Assembly (NCBI GenBank): GCA_021731405.1
Contig: JAKFXN010000002.1
Coordinates: 1 to 64,000 of the forward strand
Source: Candidatus Parcubacteria bacterium
GTDB taxonomy: Bacteria > Patescibacteria > Paceibacteria > UBA9973 > UBA918
Direction of reading: 5' to 3'
DNA: 64,000 nt
In this document: positions 50,568 through 60,394 of the stretch, one piece after another
Numbering within the stretch: the stretch's first letter is position 1
How the letters are laid out: every line of letters starts with the position of its first letter
The notes under the pieces: generated by a model
The model's input: only the letters and a program-made list of their open reading frames with translations
Databases searched by the model: none
Told to the model about the DNA's origin: nothing
Made by a program: the position numbers and the translations under genes

Positions 50568-51584
50568 ATGTTTTGGGATAACCTCACACCAAAGATTGGT
50601 ATCGACTTAGGTACTACAAGCATCTTGGTGTTTGTGCCAGGGCAAGGCATTGTTCTCAATGAGCCTTCCGTTGTTGCAGTATCAGATGACAATCAAGTCT
50701 TGGCTGTTGGTGCGGAAGCAAAGCGAATGATTGGACGCACACCAGATAGTATTCGCGCTTATCGTCCCATGAAAGACGGAGTTATCGCTGATTACCGCGT
50801 GACTGAGGTAATGCTTAGATACTTTTTGCGAAAGGCTCTCAGCCGTTACAATATTTTTAAACCAGATGTGATGGTCTCGGTGCCTGCCGGAGTGACATCG
50901 ACCGAACGACGTGCGGTAGTTGAGGCGACTATTAAAGCGGGCGCGCGAAACGCCTATGTGGTGAAAGAACCAATTTTGGCAGCTATTGGCGCCGGGGTAC
51001 CTATTTATGAACCGCAGGGACACATGATTGTTGATATTGGCGGCGGCACCATTGACGTAGCGGTTATTTCTCTTGGCGGTATTGTGGCGGCAAACTCAGT
51101 AAAATGTGCAGGTAACCGCATAGACGCGTCGATTATTGATTATGTAAAAAAGACTCGGAACCTTTCAATTGGCGAGAAGACCGCTGAAGAAATTAAAATA
51201 ACCGTTGGTTCAGCCTTGCCACTTGAGGAAGAACTTATGATGGAGATTAAAGGGCGTGATGTGCTTTCTGGATTACCTCGTACTACCGAAATCAGAACCA
51301 ATGAAGTAGTGCGAGCAATTGGGCGAGAACTCCGAGAAATGGTCAAAGCTATTAAAGACGTTTTCCAAGAAACACCACCTGAGCTCGCGGCTGATATTAT
51401 TGATGGCGGCATTATTATGACAGGCGGAACTTCACAGCTCCGAAATTTTCCAGAGCTCGTGCGGCGTCGCTCGGGGGTAAAAGCTCATCTGGCAGACCAG
51501 GCACTTTTTTGTGTAGCGACCGGTACCGGTATTGCACTTGAGCATCTGGATGTCTACAAACGCACTGTTTTGGCCAAGCGCTAA
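50568..51584 (+). CDS. mreB: Rod shape-determining protein MreB
   Basis: 338 aa, usual length. Actin-fold loops: IGIDLGTTSILVFVPGQGI (phosphate 1), VSVPAGVTSTERRAV, MIVDIGGGTIDVAVISLGG (phosphate 2), and IIMTGGTSQLRNFPELV (adenosine). It forms membrane filaments that guide wall synthesis. A second mreB begins at 63874. It is divergent from HTH-MurA, with the palindrome between them. Terminator after. Confidence 0.95.
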   Translation: MFWDNLTPKIGIDLGTTSILVFVPGQGIVLNEPSVVAVSDDNQVLAVGAEAKRMIGRTPDSIRAYRPMKDGVIADYRVTEVMLRYFLRKALSRYNIFKPDVMVSVPAGVTSTERRAVVEATIKAGARNAYVVKEPILAAIGAGVPIYEPQGHMIVDIGGGTIDVAVISLGGIVAANSVKCAGNRIDASIIDYVKKTRNLSIGEKTAEEIKITVGSALPLEEELMMEIKGRDVLSGLPRTTEIRTNEVVRAIGRELREMVKAIKDVFQETPPELAADIIDGGIIMTGGTSQLRNFPELVRRRSGVKAHLADQALFCVATGTGIALEHLDVYKRTVLAKR

Positions 51585-51586
51585 AA

Positions 51587-51622
51587 ATAAATACCTGGAA
51601 GCAAAGCTTTCAGGTATTTTTT
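51587..51622 (+). terminator. Terminator of mreB
   Basis: AAATACCTG-x-AAGC pairs with GCTT-x-CAGGTATTT (one mismatch), then TTT. Confidence 0.8.
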
Positions 51623-51659
51623 AGGGGATTTCAAACCCGTTCTTTCGACACGAGTAAGA

Positions 51660-51665
51660 TACAAT
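51660..51665 (+). promoter_or_regulatory. -10 box of the TraG/VirD4-like gene
   Basis: TACAAT, 7 nt before the ATG at 51673; no clear -35. Confidence 0.45.
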
Positions 51666-51672
51666 AAGGGTA

Positions 51673-54435
51673 ATGACAGAAGGTGTACCAAAACAATTCT
51701 CTTCCCCCGAGGAAGAGCTTGTGTATTTACGGCAACAAATCGCAGACCGCGAACGCGAATTATTGATGCGAAATCCTGAGACAGATGGAGCGGACACTGA
51801 GACTATCGGTCGCCAAGAAATCAAAGAGTACGCGACTTTTACGCCGCAAGTCATCTTGGCACGGGAACACGCCCTTGATCCCCATACTCTGGCTGCATCT
51901 GTCGAGCAGGTAGCTATTTCGCATGACCCAGTGGCCGATATTATGAAAGTGGCTACGGAAAAAGGTATTCGTAATGCTCTTTCAGTGCTTGAAAAAGTAA
52001 ATAACGCTTACGTGATAGATGAGGTGCATCGTCAGCTGGTTGAATACATTAGTGCAGGAGCATCCTTTCAAGATTTAAAAGAAGGTATGGCTCCGTGGCA
52101 TGTGCTCCATATGACCTTGTATGAAGTTACTCTGCCGGAAGTCACAGCTGTAGCTAGTAAAGAATATCAGCTGGCTGAGCTTGTTGGGATGATGGAGCAG
52201 TTGTTTGCTGGGTTACGCACTATCGGCTCACAGCAGGCAAATAATCACTTTGTAATTGAGATTGCTGTGGCAGACAACAGTGATGATATTGTATTTTACG
52301 TTGCTGTACCAAATCAGTTTGTGACGCTGTTTGAGAAGCAGACACTTTCCCTGTTCCCATTTGCTGAACTGACCGTAAAGTCACATGACTACAATATCTT
52401 TGTGGATGGGGGCACCACCCTTGTTTCTGAAGTCGCTCTAACCAAGCATCCTATTTATCCGCTGCGTACACATGAAGCGTTTACCTCAGATCCGCTTGCT
52501 GTCTTACTAAACGCTTTTTCTAAAATTGAACGTGAGGGTGGGGGAGCAGCAATACAGTTTGTGATGCGTCACCCTGTTCGCCAGTACCGTAAAGACTACG
52601 AGGGTATTATCAAAAATATCCAAAAAGGGATGAAGGCTTCGGAGGCTATCTCTCGTAGTACAGTAAGCGGCAGCCTCATTGCCGGTGTGAGTGATCTGTT
52701 TTCATCAAAAAAGAAAGACGCTATGGAGGAGCCAAAAACAATTGATTCAGAGAAAATTGAAATCTTTTCACGCAAAATTAAGACAGACATTATTGAGACC
52801 AATATTAGGATTGCTGTTTCAGCTAAAGAGCCACGCCGAGCGGAGCAAATCCTGACCGAAATTGAATCCACCCTCAATCAATTTGGTGCCGTTGATGGAA
52901 ATGCTTTTACTTTCAAACACAGTAAAGGAAGCGGCCTTCCAGCGATGCAAAAATCTTTTGCGTTTCGGGACTTTTCTGCAAAGGCAGCTCTTCCGCTTTC
53001 TCTCTCAGAACTCTCAGTCCTCATTCATTTCCCAAGTAACGGTATCTTAAGCTCACCACAGTTTAAACAGTCACAATCTGTAACTGCTCCAGCCCCACTC
53101 GATATGCCGACAGCAGGAACAATCTTGGGTGTAAATAAACATCGCAACGTCGAGACTCCTATCTATATGACAGAACTCGACCGAATGCGGCACCTCTACA
53201 TCATCGGACAGACCGGTACGGGTAAGTCTAAGTTTATGACTAACACCATCATCCAAGACATTCAGCAGGGAAATGGTGTTTGTATGATTGACCCGCACGG
53301 AACCGACATAGAAGAGGTGCTGGGTGCAATCCCTCCTGAGCGTGCCAAAGATGTTATTTATTTTGACCCTTCACAAATGGATAATGTGGTAGGACTCAAT
53401 ATGCTTGAGTACGACGAAACAAAACCTGAACAAAAGACCTTTGTGGTCAATGAGCTTTTTTCTATTTTCCAAAAACTCTATGGTGCCAATCCAGAGAGTA
53501 TGGGGCCGATGTTTGAGCAATATTTTAGAAATGCCACTATGCTCGTGATGGAAGATCCAGAGAGTGGCAATACGCTCATGGATATCTCACGTGTGATGGT
53601 GGACGCACAATATCGTCGTTATAAACTTTCAAAAGCCAAGAATCCCGTTGTTGTCCAATTTTGGACAGAGATAGCTACCAAAGCAGGTGGGGAAGCAGCG
53701 CTTGAAAATATCGTACCGTATATTGTATCTAAGTTTGATGTTTTTACCGCCAATGACTACATGCGTCCGATTATCGGGCAGCAAAAATCTGCCTTCAATT
53801 TTAGACAAGTGATGGATGAAAGAAAGATTCTGTTGGTGAATCTTTCAAAGGGGCGGCTAGGTGAAATTAATGCCAACCTCATCGGTATGATTGTAGTTGG
53901 AAAGATTTTAATGGCAGCGCTCTCTCGGGTGGATGATCCGACGCGAAGCTTTCCTCCATTTTATTTACATATAGACGAATTCCAAAACGTTTCAACTCCA
54001 GCTATTGCATCAATTCTCTCTGAGGCACGGAAGTACAAACTCAGTCTGACTGTCGTACACCAGTTTATTGCGCAGCTGGATCAAAATATAAAAGAGGCGG
54101 TATTTGGAAACGTTGGCTCCATAGTGTCGTTCCGAGTTGGTACTGAAGATGCACAATTTTTGGAGCAGCAATTTGCCCCAGTCTTTTCAGCTAAAGACAT
54201 TATGAATGTGCCAAACTATAATGCCTTTTTGCGCATTTTGGTAAATGGTGTGCCAACTAAGCCGTTTAGTATGGCAACAATGCCGCCTATTGTTTCTGAC
54301 CCAGCTCGTGTGGCAGCTATTATTCAGGAAAGCGCGCTGCGTCATGGTCGTCCGCGAGCGGAAGTGGAAGCAGAGATAGCAGCGCGTTATGTTAAGAAGC
54401 CAGCGGCTGCTGGAGCAGCAGGCAGTATACTGTAA
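51673..54435 (+). CDS. Conjugation/type IV secretion-type ATPase (TraG/VirD4/VirB4-like)
   Basis: 920 aa. Residues 1-480 are a large, unrecognised N-terminal part with alpha/beta stretches. From about 490 comes a P-loop ATPase: GQTGTGKSKF (Walker A, near 512), CMIDPHGTDIEEVL, FYLHIDEFQNV (Walker B, near 765), and LTVVHQFIAQLD with GSIVSFRVG, as in TraG/TraD-type coupling and DUF87/TraM-recognition ATPases. No membrane helices are obvious. CPR genomes often carry such genes; it may drive DNA or protein transport. It lies 8 bp before the LysM giant, so they form an operon. Confidence 0.82.
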   Translation: MTEGVPKQFSSPEEELVYLRQQIADRERELLMRNPETDGADTETIGRQEIKEYATFTPQVILAREHALDPHTLAASVEQVAISHDPVADIMKVATEKGIRNALSVLEKVNNAYVIDEVHRQLVEYISAGASFQDLKEGMAPWHVLHMTLYEVTLPEVTAVASKEYQLAELVGMMEQLFAGLRTIGSQQANNHFVIEIAVADNSDDIVFYVAVPNQFVTLFEKQTLSLFPFAELTVKSHDYNIFVDGGTTLVSEVALTKHPIYPLRTHEAFTSDPLAVLLNAFSKIEREGGGAAIQFVMRHPVRQYRKDYEGIIKNIQKGMKASEAISRSTVSGSLIAGVSDLFSSKKKDAMEEPKTIDSEKIEIFSRKIKTDIIETNIRIAVSAKEPRRAEQILTEIESTLNQFGAVDGNAFTFKHSKGSGLPAMQKSFAFRDFSAKAALPLSLSELSVLIHFPSNGILSSPQFKQSQSVTAPAPLDMPTAGTILGVNKHRNVETPIYMTELDRMRHLYIIGQTGTGKSKFMTNTIIQDIQQGNGVCMIDPHGTDIEEVLGAIPPERAKDVIYFDPSQMDNVVGLNMLEYDETKPEQKTFVVNELFSIFQKLYGANPESMGPMFEQYFRNATMLVMEDPESGNTLMDISRVMVDAQYRRYKLSKAKNPVVVQFWTEIATKAGGEAALENIVPYIVSKFDVFTANDYMRPIIGQQKSAFNFRQVMDERKILLVNLSKGRLGEINANLIGMIVVGKILMAALSRVDDPTRSFPPFYLHIDEFQNVSTPAIASILSEARKYKLSLTVVHQFIAQLDQNIKEAVFGNVGSIVSFRVGTEDAQFLEQQFAPVFSAKDIMNVPNYNAFLRILVNGVPTKPFSMATMPPIVSDPARVAAIIQESALRHGRPRAEVEAEIAARYVKKPAAAGAAGSIL

Positions 54436-54443
54436 TTACTACT

Positions 54444-57400
54444 ATGAGTTCTGAACGACCTACTACAACTAATACCCTTGAGACTGGTCAAATAATCAGG
54501 ATATTCGAACAGACACAAAGTCTAAAGCTTACTCATGAGGCGGAGCACTCAGTCATGCAGAGTGCAGCCGACAAACTCAAAGAGGAGGGAGTGTTTAACA
54601 CACACAAAGAGCTTTTTGTTGCGGCTTGGGGCTTACATGAACAGATTACTAGAGGTCTGAATGAGCTCATCGTCGCTGAAAAAAATAAAACACTGAGCCC
54701 CTATCACGTCAGACTTCTTCGTGATGTCGAAAATACAGATATAGAATTTGCTGCCATAAAAAACGAGGTTATAAAAATATTGACTACTCTGGGGTATGAA
54801 GAACAAGAGGTTCCTGAAAACCAAACAGCTCTAGAATCCGAGGCTCCTGCCGCGACTAATGAGGTGGCAATTGAAGTGGGTGCTAGTTCAGAACCAGAAA
54901 TGTCCGAGGTAGCACTTGCTACGGAGGTGCAAGAAAATAATCCGTCGGAAATAGCCAAACTAACAGAACTATATCGACTTGCCGATATTAGTGCGTTTAG
55001 AATAAATCCGAGCGAAAATAGAATTCAATATAAAACGTTTGATGTTATTGAAAGTGATATACAGGGCGTGCTTACTAATGCTGGTTTCAATAGTGGAATG
55101 GTCTTAGTCTTTATGAATGAGGCGGTGAATCGCCTTAAACATGAAATCAATGAATTGCTACAGCGGCAAGCAGCAGAAAGTAACTCAGACGAGAAACAAA
55201 GATTGCGAGCAATAGTCACAGAGAAGTACCAGGAGATATTAACAGCTGTCGCTGGCTTCATGTTAACGGAAAAGGTAGACGAGGCAGAAGGGTTGGTTGA
55301 TAGCGAGCTTCCAACCGAAGGTCTCGATAATCTTGATGACGCAATAGAGTCCACGCTTCAAGAGTTCGCTACTTTGGAACAAAGTGGTCTTTACACTGAT
55401 AACGATACTGCTTTTAAGAAAGCGGCTGTTGCTGCTGGGAGACTGCAATCATATACAGAAACGGATGAGGTCAGGGCGTCACACGACAAAGAGCGTTACT
55501 TACGCAAACTACAGGCTGCCTTGGCAGAAATCAAAGGTCAGACAGAAGACAATGTCCCTGAAGTAATCCTTACCGACACGACAGCCCCTGAAATTGCAAT
55601 GGAAGTAGCAGAGCGAGCCATTCTTGATGAAGCTGTTGCTGAGCCGGTCGTCGTGACTCCTGAATTCGCTAATCTTGAACCAGTAGAAGAAGTTTCACTC
55701 AAAAATCCAGGAGTGCTCTCTGTTGAGGAAGTGGCAGGAAAAAAGAAACACGAAGCGCTGTTTGAAGTAAAGAGTGAATATAAAGAAAAACAGCAAGCCT
55801 ACAAAGAGGCCTTAGCTGATTTTTACGAAGAGCAAAAAAGTAACGCCACAATACAGTCACAAATCGGAGCGGGATTTAGAAAAATAACTGGCCTGGGCCT
55901 GAGTCCAGAACTCCCTCCAGCGATTTTAGCGTTGCAAAATGAATACAAGCAGTTACGGGCCGTCTACGCTGAGTCATTAAACCAAGCTCTTATCGAGCGT
56001 TCACAAAGAGAGGGAAACAGAGAACATAGTCTTGCTTCTGATGGAGCTAAGATTGCTTTTGGTAAGAAGTTTATTTTAAAACCAAATCAAGAGATAGTGG
56101 CGCTGCAAGAAACCGCCATACTGTCACCAGAAGTGAAAGAAAGGCTTGGTCGAGTGATGGAGTTGATGGCTAAACATAAGTGGGCCGCGAGAATTGGTAT
56201 TGTGGCCGCAGCCGGTATTGTTGGTGGGCTAAGTGGTGGAGCAGGATTCGTGTTGGCTGGTGCTGGGGCCGCTAGTTTCCAGGCCTCTAAGATGGCTCTT
56301 TCTGCTGTCGCTGGTGCGGGTGCTGGGTACGGAGCAAATAGGCTGACCCAAGGTGGGGTAGATAAAGCCTCAGCTAATTTTGATACTACAAGCAAGGGGT
56401 TCACACTAGCTGATCTAGATGCGTTTGAGACAGAGCTCATTAGTGCCGAGTCGAACCTTCGGTCAGCCAAAACGAGACAAAAAGTCGCTACGATTGGCGC
56501 AGCTGTGTTGGCGGGAGGCACAACTGGGTACAGTCTCGCATCTGTTGATGTAGATAGTTTTTTGCCGGGGAATAGGGAAGGGTTAAGCAAGGAAGCGGTC
56601 GACAGAATAGTGGCTGATGAAATCGCTGCTTCTGGAGTCGTGGATTCAAATAATCCTACAGCTGATTCTTCTCCCGTATCAACTGAACAGAAAGTCGAAG
56701 CAATACCAGAAATACCTGGTTTTAAGATTGAGACATTTACTATTCCGTACTACGGATTTTCTAGTGGTGGAGAAACTTTTGAGACAGTAATAGCTAACAC
56801 AAAAATTGAGGGAGCGTTTAGTACTGGTCCATTACCTGAAGCGAACAGGCTTGAACTCATAAAAGAAATAAAACTCAGTATGGATGGTTCGCTCTATGCT
56901 CATCCAAGCATACCAGAAGGTAAACTTGAAGCGGAGGTATTAAGCAAGGTGCAGGCGAAGTTCGCGGATGCTCCTTGGTACAGAGAAGCTGGAATAACCA
57001 AAATCAATATCGGGCATATGTACAACCAGGAATATACAATGCCTGGGTTAGAGCCTGTGGAGGTGTCTGAAAAAATAATAACCGGCGCGTCTCAAGAAAA
57101 AATTGGTTCAACCTATGTTGTACAAAAGGGAGACACTCTTTCTGAAATAACTGAAAAAAGATTCGCAGAGCAATTGAAAGACATTCCAGCCAATAAGCGG
57201 GGAGTTCTTTTGGACGAATTATTTAGAAACATTCAAGCAGATGCTGACTTGCGTGGTTCTCTCGGTATTCGAAGTGGGGATGTCGATTTAATTTACCCAA
57301 ATGAAAAACTAAATCTCGACGGTGTTGAAGCTGAACTAACGAGGCTCGTAGAGCGAGAACAGATACTGGAAAATTTCCGTACCTCCGGTCCGCTTTCAGT

Positions 57401-57965
57401 GGAGGCTGATGCTGACGTAAAAAATGTTCCTATTACAGTGGTTGAAAAACCAGTACCAGCGACAGTAGATGTAACTGCTGATAGCGGAAGGGTGTACAAA
57501 GAAGCGGTACCAACACCTGTTCCAAAACCGGTTGAGCTAGTGGCTCCACGACCGTACTCTCTAAATGGACAGTTCGCTGATACGCCTGCTTACAAAGAGT
57601 ACCTGCAAAAAGTTTTTGGTACAGCGAAACTTATGGAGCGCGCTGTTGAAACCGCAGCTACCAACTTTGATAAGACTACCTACGACATTTTTGAAAGCTT
57701 TGGTACTTACTACGAAAGCCCGTATCGTTTTCTTGGGGACATGACACTCCAGCAGGTAACGGAGTTTGAGACTCAGCCAAATGATCAAATCAGAGCTTTT
57801 TTGAATGATAATAAAATCAAGTACGAAACGTATTTGGCTTGGTTAGATAAAATAGATGAGATGGCTAAGGCTTTACCAAATCAAAGTGAGACCAGAGTGT
57901 CAGATCTCTTTACTCGGTATGTTGCGGAAACACAGTCATTGCGTCCTAATTCATTGTTAAAATAA
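54444..57965 (+). CDS. Giant coiled-coil, membrane and LysM protein
   Basis: 1173 aa. Residues 1-570: acidic helical and coiled-coil segments (AVNRLKHEINELLQRQAA; KQQAYKEALADFYEEQK). Residues 577-635: Gly/Ala-rich hydrophobic hairpin (GIVAAAGIVGGLSGGAGFVLAGAGAAS). A further hydrophobic helix near 680-700. Residues 889-952: LysM (TYVVQKGDTLSEITEKRF), a peptidoglycan-binding module. The remaining C-terminus is helical. It would span the membrane with the LysM part on the wall side. Eight bp after the ATPase gene and 1 bp before the next gene; likely partners. Confidence 0.75.
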   Translation: MSSERPTTTNTLETGQIIRIFEQTQSLKLTHEAEHSVMQSAADKLKEEGVFNTHKELFVAAWGLHEQITRGLNELIVAEKNKTLSPYHVRLLRDVENTDIEFAAIKNEVIKILTTLGYEEQEVPENQTALESEAPAATNEVAIEVGASSEPEMSEVALATEVQENNPSEIAKLTELYRLADISAFRINPSENRIQYKTFDVIESDIQGVLTNAGFNSGMVLVFMNEAVNRLKHEINELLQRQAAESNSDEKQRLRAIVTEKYQEILTAVAGFMLTEKVDEAEGLVDSELPTEGLDNLDDAIESTLQEFATLEQSGLYTDNDTAFKKAAVAAGRLQSYTETDEVRASHDKERYLRKLQAALAEIKGQTEDNVPEVILTDTTAPEIAMEVAERAILDEAVAEPVVVTPEFANLEPVEEVSLKNPGVLSVEEVAGKKKHEALFEVKSEYKEKQQAYKEALADFYEEQKSNATIQSQIGAGFRKITGLGLSPELPPAILALQNEYKQLRAVYAESLNQALIERSQREGNREHSLASDGAKIAFGKKFILKPNQEIVALQETAILSPEVKERLGRVMELMAKHKWAARIGIVAAAGIVGGLSGGAGFVLAGAGAASFQASKMALSAVAGAGAGYGANRLTQGGVDKASANFDTTSKGFTLADLDAFETELISAESNLRSAKTRQKVATIGAAVLAGGTTGYSLASVDVDSFLPGNREGLSKEAVDRIVADEIAASGVVDSNNPTADSSPVSTEQKVEAIPEIPGFKIETFTIPYYGFSSGGETFETVIANTKIEGAFSTGPLPEANRLELIKEIKLSMDGSLYAHPSIPEGKLEAEVLSKVQAKFADAPWYREAGITKINIGHMYNQEYTMPGLEPVEVSEKIITGASQEKIGSTYVVQKGDTLSEITEKRFAEQLKDIPANKRGVLLDELFRNIQADADLRGSLGIRSGDVDLIYPNEKLNLDGVEAELTRLVEREQILENFRTSGPLSVEADADVKNVPITVVEKPVPATVDVTADSGRVYKEAVPTPVPKPVELVAPRPYSLNGQFADTPAYKEYLQKVFGTAKLMERAVETAATNFDKTTYDIFESFGTYYESPYRFLGDMTLQQVTEFETQPNDQIRAFLNDNKIKYETYLAWLDKIDEMAKALPNQSETRVSDLFTRYVAETQSLRPNSLLK

Positions 57966-57966
57966 T

Positions 57967-58266
57967 ATGACAAACTTAACAGCTACAAAAAATACTTCTG
58001 ATCTATCTTCTCTTTTTATCTTCGATAATTTTGAAGGAGAGGAGCAGCAGGCATTTCTAGAAGAAGTAGGTACTTTGATTTTCCAGAGCGCTTTAATGCA
58101 GCATTTGTCTGTAGTTTCTGATATCGAAGCTGAACGATTTGAAAGATTTGTCGAAAGCCACATCGACACGGAAACATTTGTTGATGTGTTATGTTTGGAA
58201 TTTCCGCAGTTTGAAAAAGTCTTGACCTCCGAGATGCGTGCGTTCAATTCAGAAATGAAATTATAA
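57967..58266 (+). CDS. Small acidic helical protein, DUF5663-like
   Basis: 99 aa: SSLFIFDNFEGEEQQAFLEEVGTLIFQSALMQHLSVVSD, all helical, Phe/Leu/Glu-rich. The pattern EEQQAFLEEVGTLIFQ resembles the DUF5663-type small proteins of CPR (recalled). Starts 1 bp after the LysM giant, so translation is probably coupled. Confidence 0.7.
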   Translation: MTNLTATKNTSDLSSLFIFDNFEGEEQQAFLEEVGTLIFQSALMQHLSVVSDIEAERFERFVESHIDTETFVDVLCLEFPQFEKVLTSEMRAFNSEMKL

Positions 58267-58333
58267 ATTAATACACAGCTGTTCTTGCAATCATGCTGTG
58301 TTCAAATGGAGAGAGTGGTATGATAAATGAGTT

Positions 58334-59716
58334 ATGGACCAAGGAAGTTCTTTAAATAATTCTTTTGATTTTAATTCGCAAGCCGGAGTCATGTCGCTCT
58401 TGGCTTCTATTCGTGCAAGCACGCTTTCTCCAGCCGAAAAAAACGAGCTGCGAGATTTAGTATTTTTATATACCAATGGTGGGGGAGATGTATCGGTGCG
58501 TATTGCACTTGAACAAAAACTTGTTGCTCACAAAATAACTCAAGGGCCAGCGAAGCAAGCTTCAGCCCCTGCTCCAGTTTTGCCTTTTGGTAGTTCTCGT
58601 CCTGCACCAGTGTTTAAGATGCCAGTAGCTAGTTCAACACCCGCTCCAGCAGCTGCACCTGTTGCTCCAGCACCGGTGGTGGCGCCAGCCCCAGCGCCTG
58701 TTGTAGAAGCTGCACCTGTAGTTGCTGTACCAACTCCAACTCCTGCACCTGAGCCAGTAGCAGTTGTTCCTGCACCCGTCGCACCAGCTCCCGTTGCAGC
58801 CCCAGCCCCAGTTGCTATGCAGGTGCCAGTAACCAGTGGCGCAAATACCAATTATCTAGACAGAATCCGAGAAATTAAAACCGCTGTAAACAGTAAGGTT
58901 GGGAATCCCGTTAATTTGGTTGATATCAACAATGAAGTTGGTCGCGAGTACATGAACGCGCTGCTTGAAGCGATGAAGAGACTGAGTGGTGGAGCAGGTG
59001 GACAGATAGAGCTGGCGATGCAAAGACTCGAAACAGCGTATCAAGCAGTTGAAGTGGCTGTAGCAGCACATACACAAGCAGCTCCCGTGGCAGCGCCAGA
59101 ACCAACCCCTGTAGCACCAGCTCCTGCACCTGAGCCGGTAGCGATACCAACGCCAATAGTACATACACCTGCTCCAGAAGTGGTAATAGCCACACCTGAC
59201 ATGCCAGTAGATTTGGTTGCTATTGCACAAGGTCCTAGTGGATTTGATGTGGCAAGTGTTCCTCCTGAAGCACCTATTGTAGTACCAGTTGCAGCGCCTT
59301 CATTTGCTTCAATTGCCACTGAGAAAAAAATACTCACTCCACAAGACTTACCAGCAGCTGCTTCTATTTCAACCAGTGCGTCTGGTGACCCATATCGAAC
59401 AAAAGAAATAGATGACGGTCTAGAACAACTGCTTTCAGACTGGGTACTCTTCAAGAAAAGTGGTCTTTTTGGTACTGGTCCAAAGGGTCGTGAGCACCCA
59501 CTCTTCAAGAAGATTGCCGACTTACAGATACCACTTCTTCTAGCTGGTCGTTTTGAAGGCTCGACACAAGAAATCAAACAAAGTATTACTGATTACATGA
59601 ATGGTTGGCGCTACGAGCAGGGTATTATCTACGAGCAAGGTGAGACTTTCGAGCATTATCTAAGACGTGTTATTAAGCAAATTCTCGATTTGCAAAAAAA
59701 ACGCAGACCAGCATAA
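58334..59716 (+). CDS. Pro/Ala-rich linker protein with two helical domains
   Basis: 460 aa. Residues 1-70: helical head (MSLLASIRASTLSPAEKNELRDLVFLYTNGGGDVSVRIAL). Then a PAPVAPAP low-complexity stretch (about 75-172). Residues 175-240: helical domain (YLDRIREIKTAVNSKVGNPVNLVDINNEVGREYMNALLEAMKRL). Second PA-rich linker (245-335). C-terminal domain 355-460 (DDGLEQLLSDWVLFKKSGLFGTGPKGREHPLFKKI). Function unknown; it follows the ATPase/LysM genes and may bridge them. No signal peptide. Confidence 0.75.
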   Translation: MDQGSSLNNSFDFNSQAGVMSLLASIRASTLSPAEKNELRDLVFLYTNGGGDVSVRIALEQKLVAHKITQGPAKQASAPAPVLPFGSSRPAPVFKMPVASSTPAPAAAPVAPAPVVAPAPAPVVEAAPVVAVPTPTPAPEPVAVVPAPVAPAPVAAPAPVAMQVPVTSGANTNYLDRIREIKTAVNSKVGNPVNLVDINNEVGREYMNALLEAMKRLSGGAGGQIELAMQRLETAYQAVEVAVAAHTQAAPVAAPEPTPVAPAPAPEPVAIPTPIVHTPAPEVVIATPDMPVDLVAIAQGPSGFDVASVPPEAPIVVPVAAPSFASIATEKKILTPQDLPAAASISTSASGDPYRTKEIDDGLEQLLSDWVLFKKSGLFGTGPKGREHPLFKKIADLQIPLLLAGRFEGSTQEIKQSITDYMNGWRYEQGIIYEQGETFEHYLRRVIKQILDLQKKRRPA

Positions 59717-59723
59717 TGGAGTA

Positions 59724-60344
59724 ATGCTTACGCACCACGCGTTTATCTGTCGCACTCCTGTATTTACAGATACTCATATAAGAGACATACGCGCCTCTTT
59801 TCCCTTAAGTGCTGAGACCGAGTACGTCACCCTTGAAGCTTTCGGTATCGATGATGTTCGTACCTTAACCGAAAAAGCTTTTGTGCGACCAAAGGAAGGG
59901 AAGCAATTGCTTTTGGTTGTAGGATTAAAGACGATTACGGTTGAGTCGCAACAAGCTCTCTTAAAAATTCTAGAAGAACCGCCTTCTTCCACCACTTTTT
60001 TATTTATTGTTCCAAAAACACTCTTTCTGCTTCCGACGCTCCTCTCTCGCTTTCATGAGTATGAGTACCCAACAGAAGTGGTAGAGAAACCAAATCAAAG
60101 TTTTCTAAACTTCAAAAGCCTTTCGCCCGCTGATAGAATTGTGCTCATTACCGAAAAAATGGCTGCTAAGGATACGAATTGGGTTGAGGAGATTAAAATT
60201 GGTCTACAGAGCCTGCTTCAAGAACCAAAAAGTGGAGCGAAGCTACAGAATGTTGCCACTCTCTACTTTGTAGCAGAGCATTTACAAACCCGTGGTGCTG
60301 CCAATAAGATGCTCCTTGAAGAACTAGCTTTATCGCTCACCTAG
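59724..60344 (+). CDS. DNA polymerase III delta-prime-like protein
   Basis: 206 aa from the ATG at 59724 (the longer frame from 59667 starts inside the previous gene). The signature LKTITVESQQALLKILEEPPSSTTFLFIVP with LLPTLLSRF matches the AAA+ clamp-loader delta-prime. No Walker A is present, as expected for delta-prime. It is much shorter than the usual 300 or more. It would serve in the clamp loader. Confidence 0.82.
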   Translation: MLTHHAFICRTPVFTDTHIRDIRASFPLSAETEYVTLEAFGIDDVRTLTEKAFVRPKEGKQLLLVVGLKTITVESQQALLKILEEPPSSTTFLFIVPKTLFLLPTLLSRFHEYEYPTEVVEKPNQSFLNFKSLSPADRIVLITEKMAAKDTNWVEEIKIGLQSLLQEPKSGAKLQNVATLYFVAEHLQTRGAANKMLLEELALSLT

Positions 60345-60394
60345 CTAGCCTCAAAGCCATAAAGTGGTACACTATAGAAAATTGTAAAGTTTTA

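Noticed and set aside
59667..59723. Early start of the delta-prime gene inside the previous gene
   Set aside because: The ATG at 59724 has GGAG just before it and begins the homologous region.
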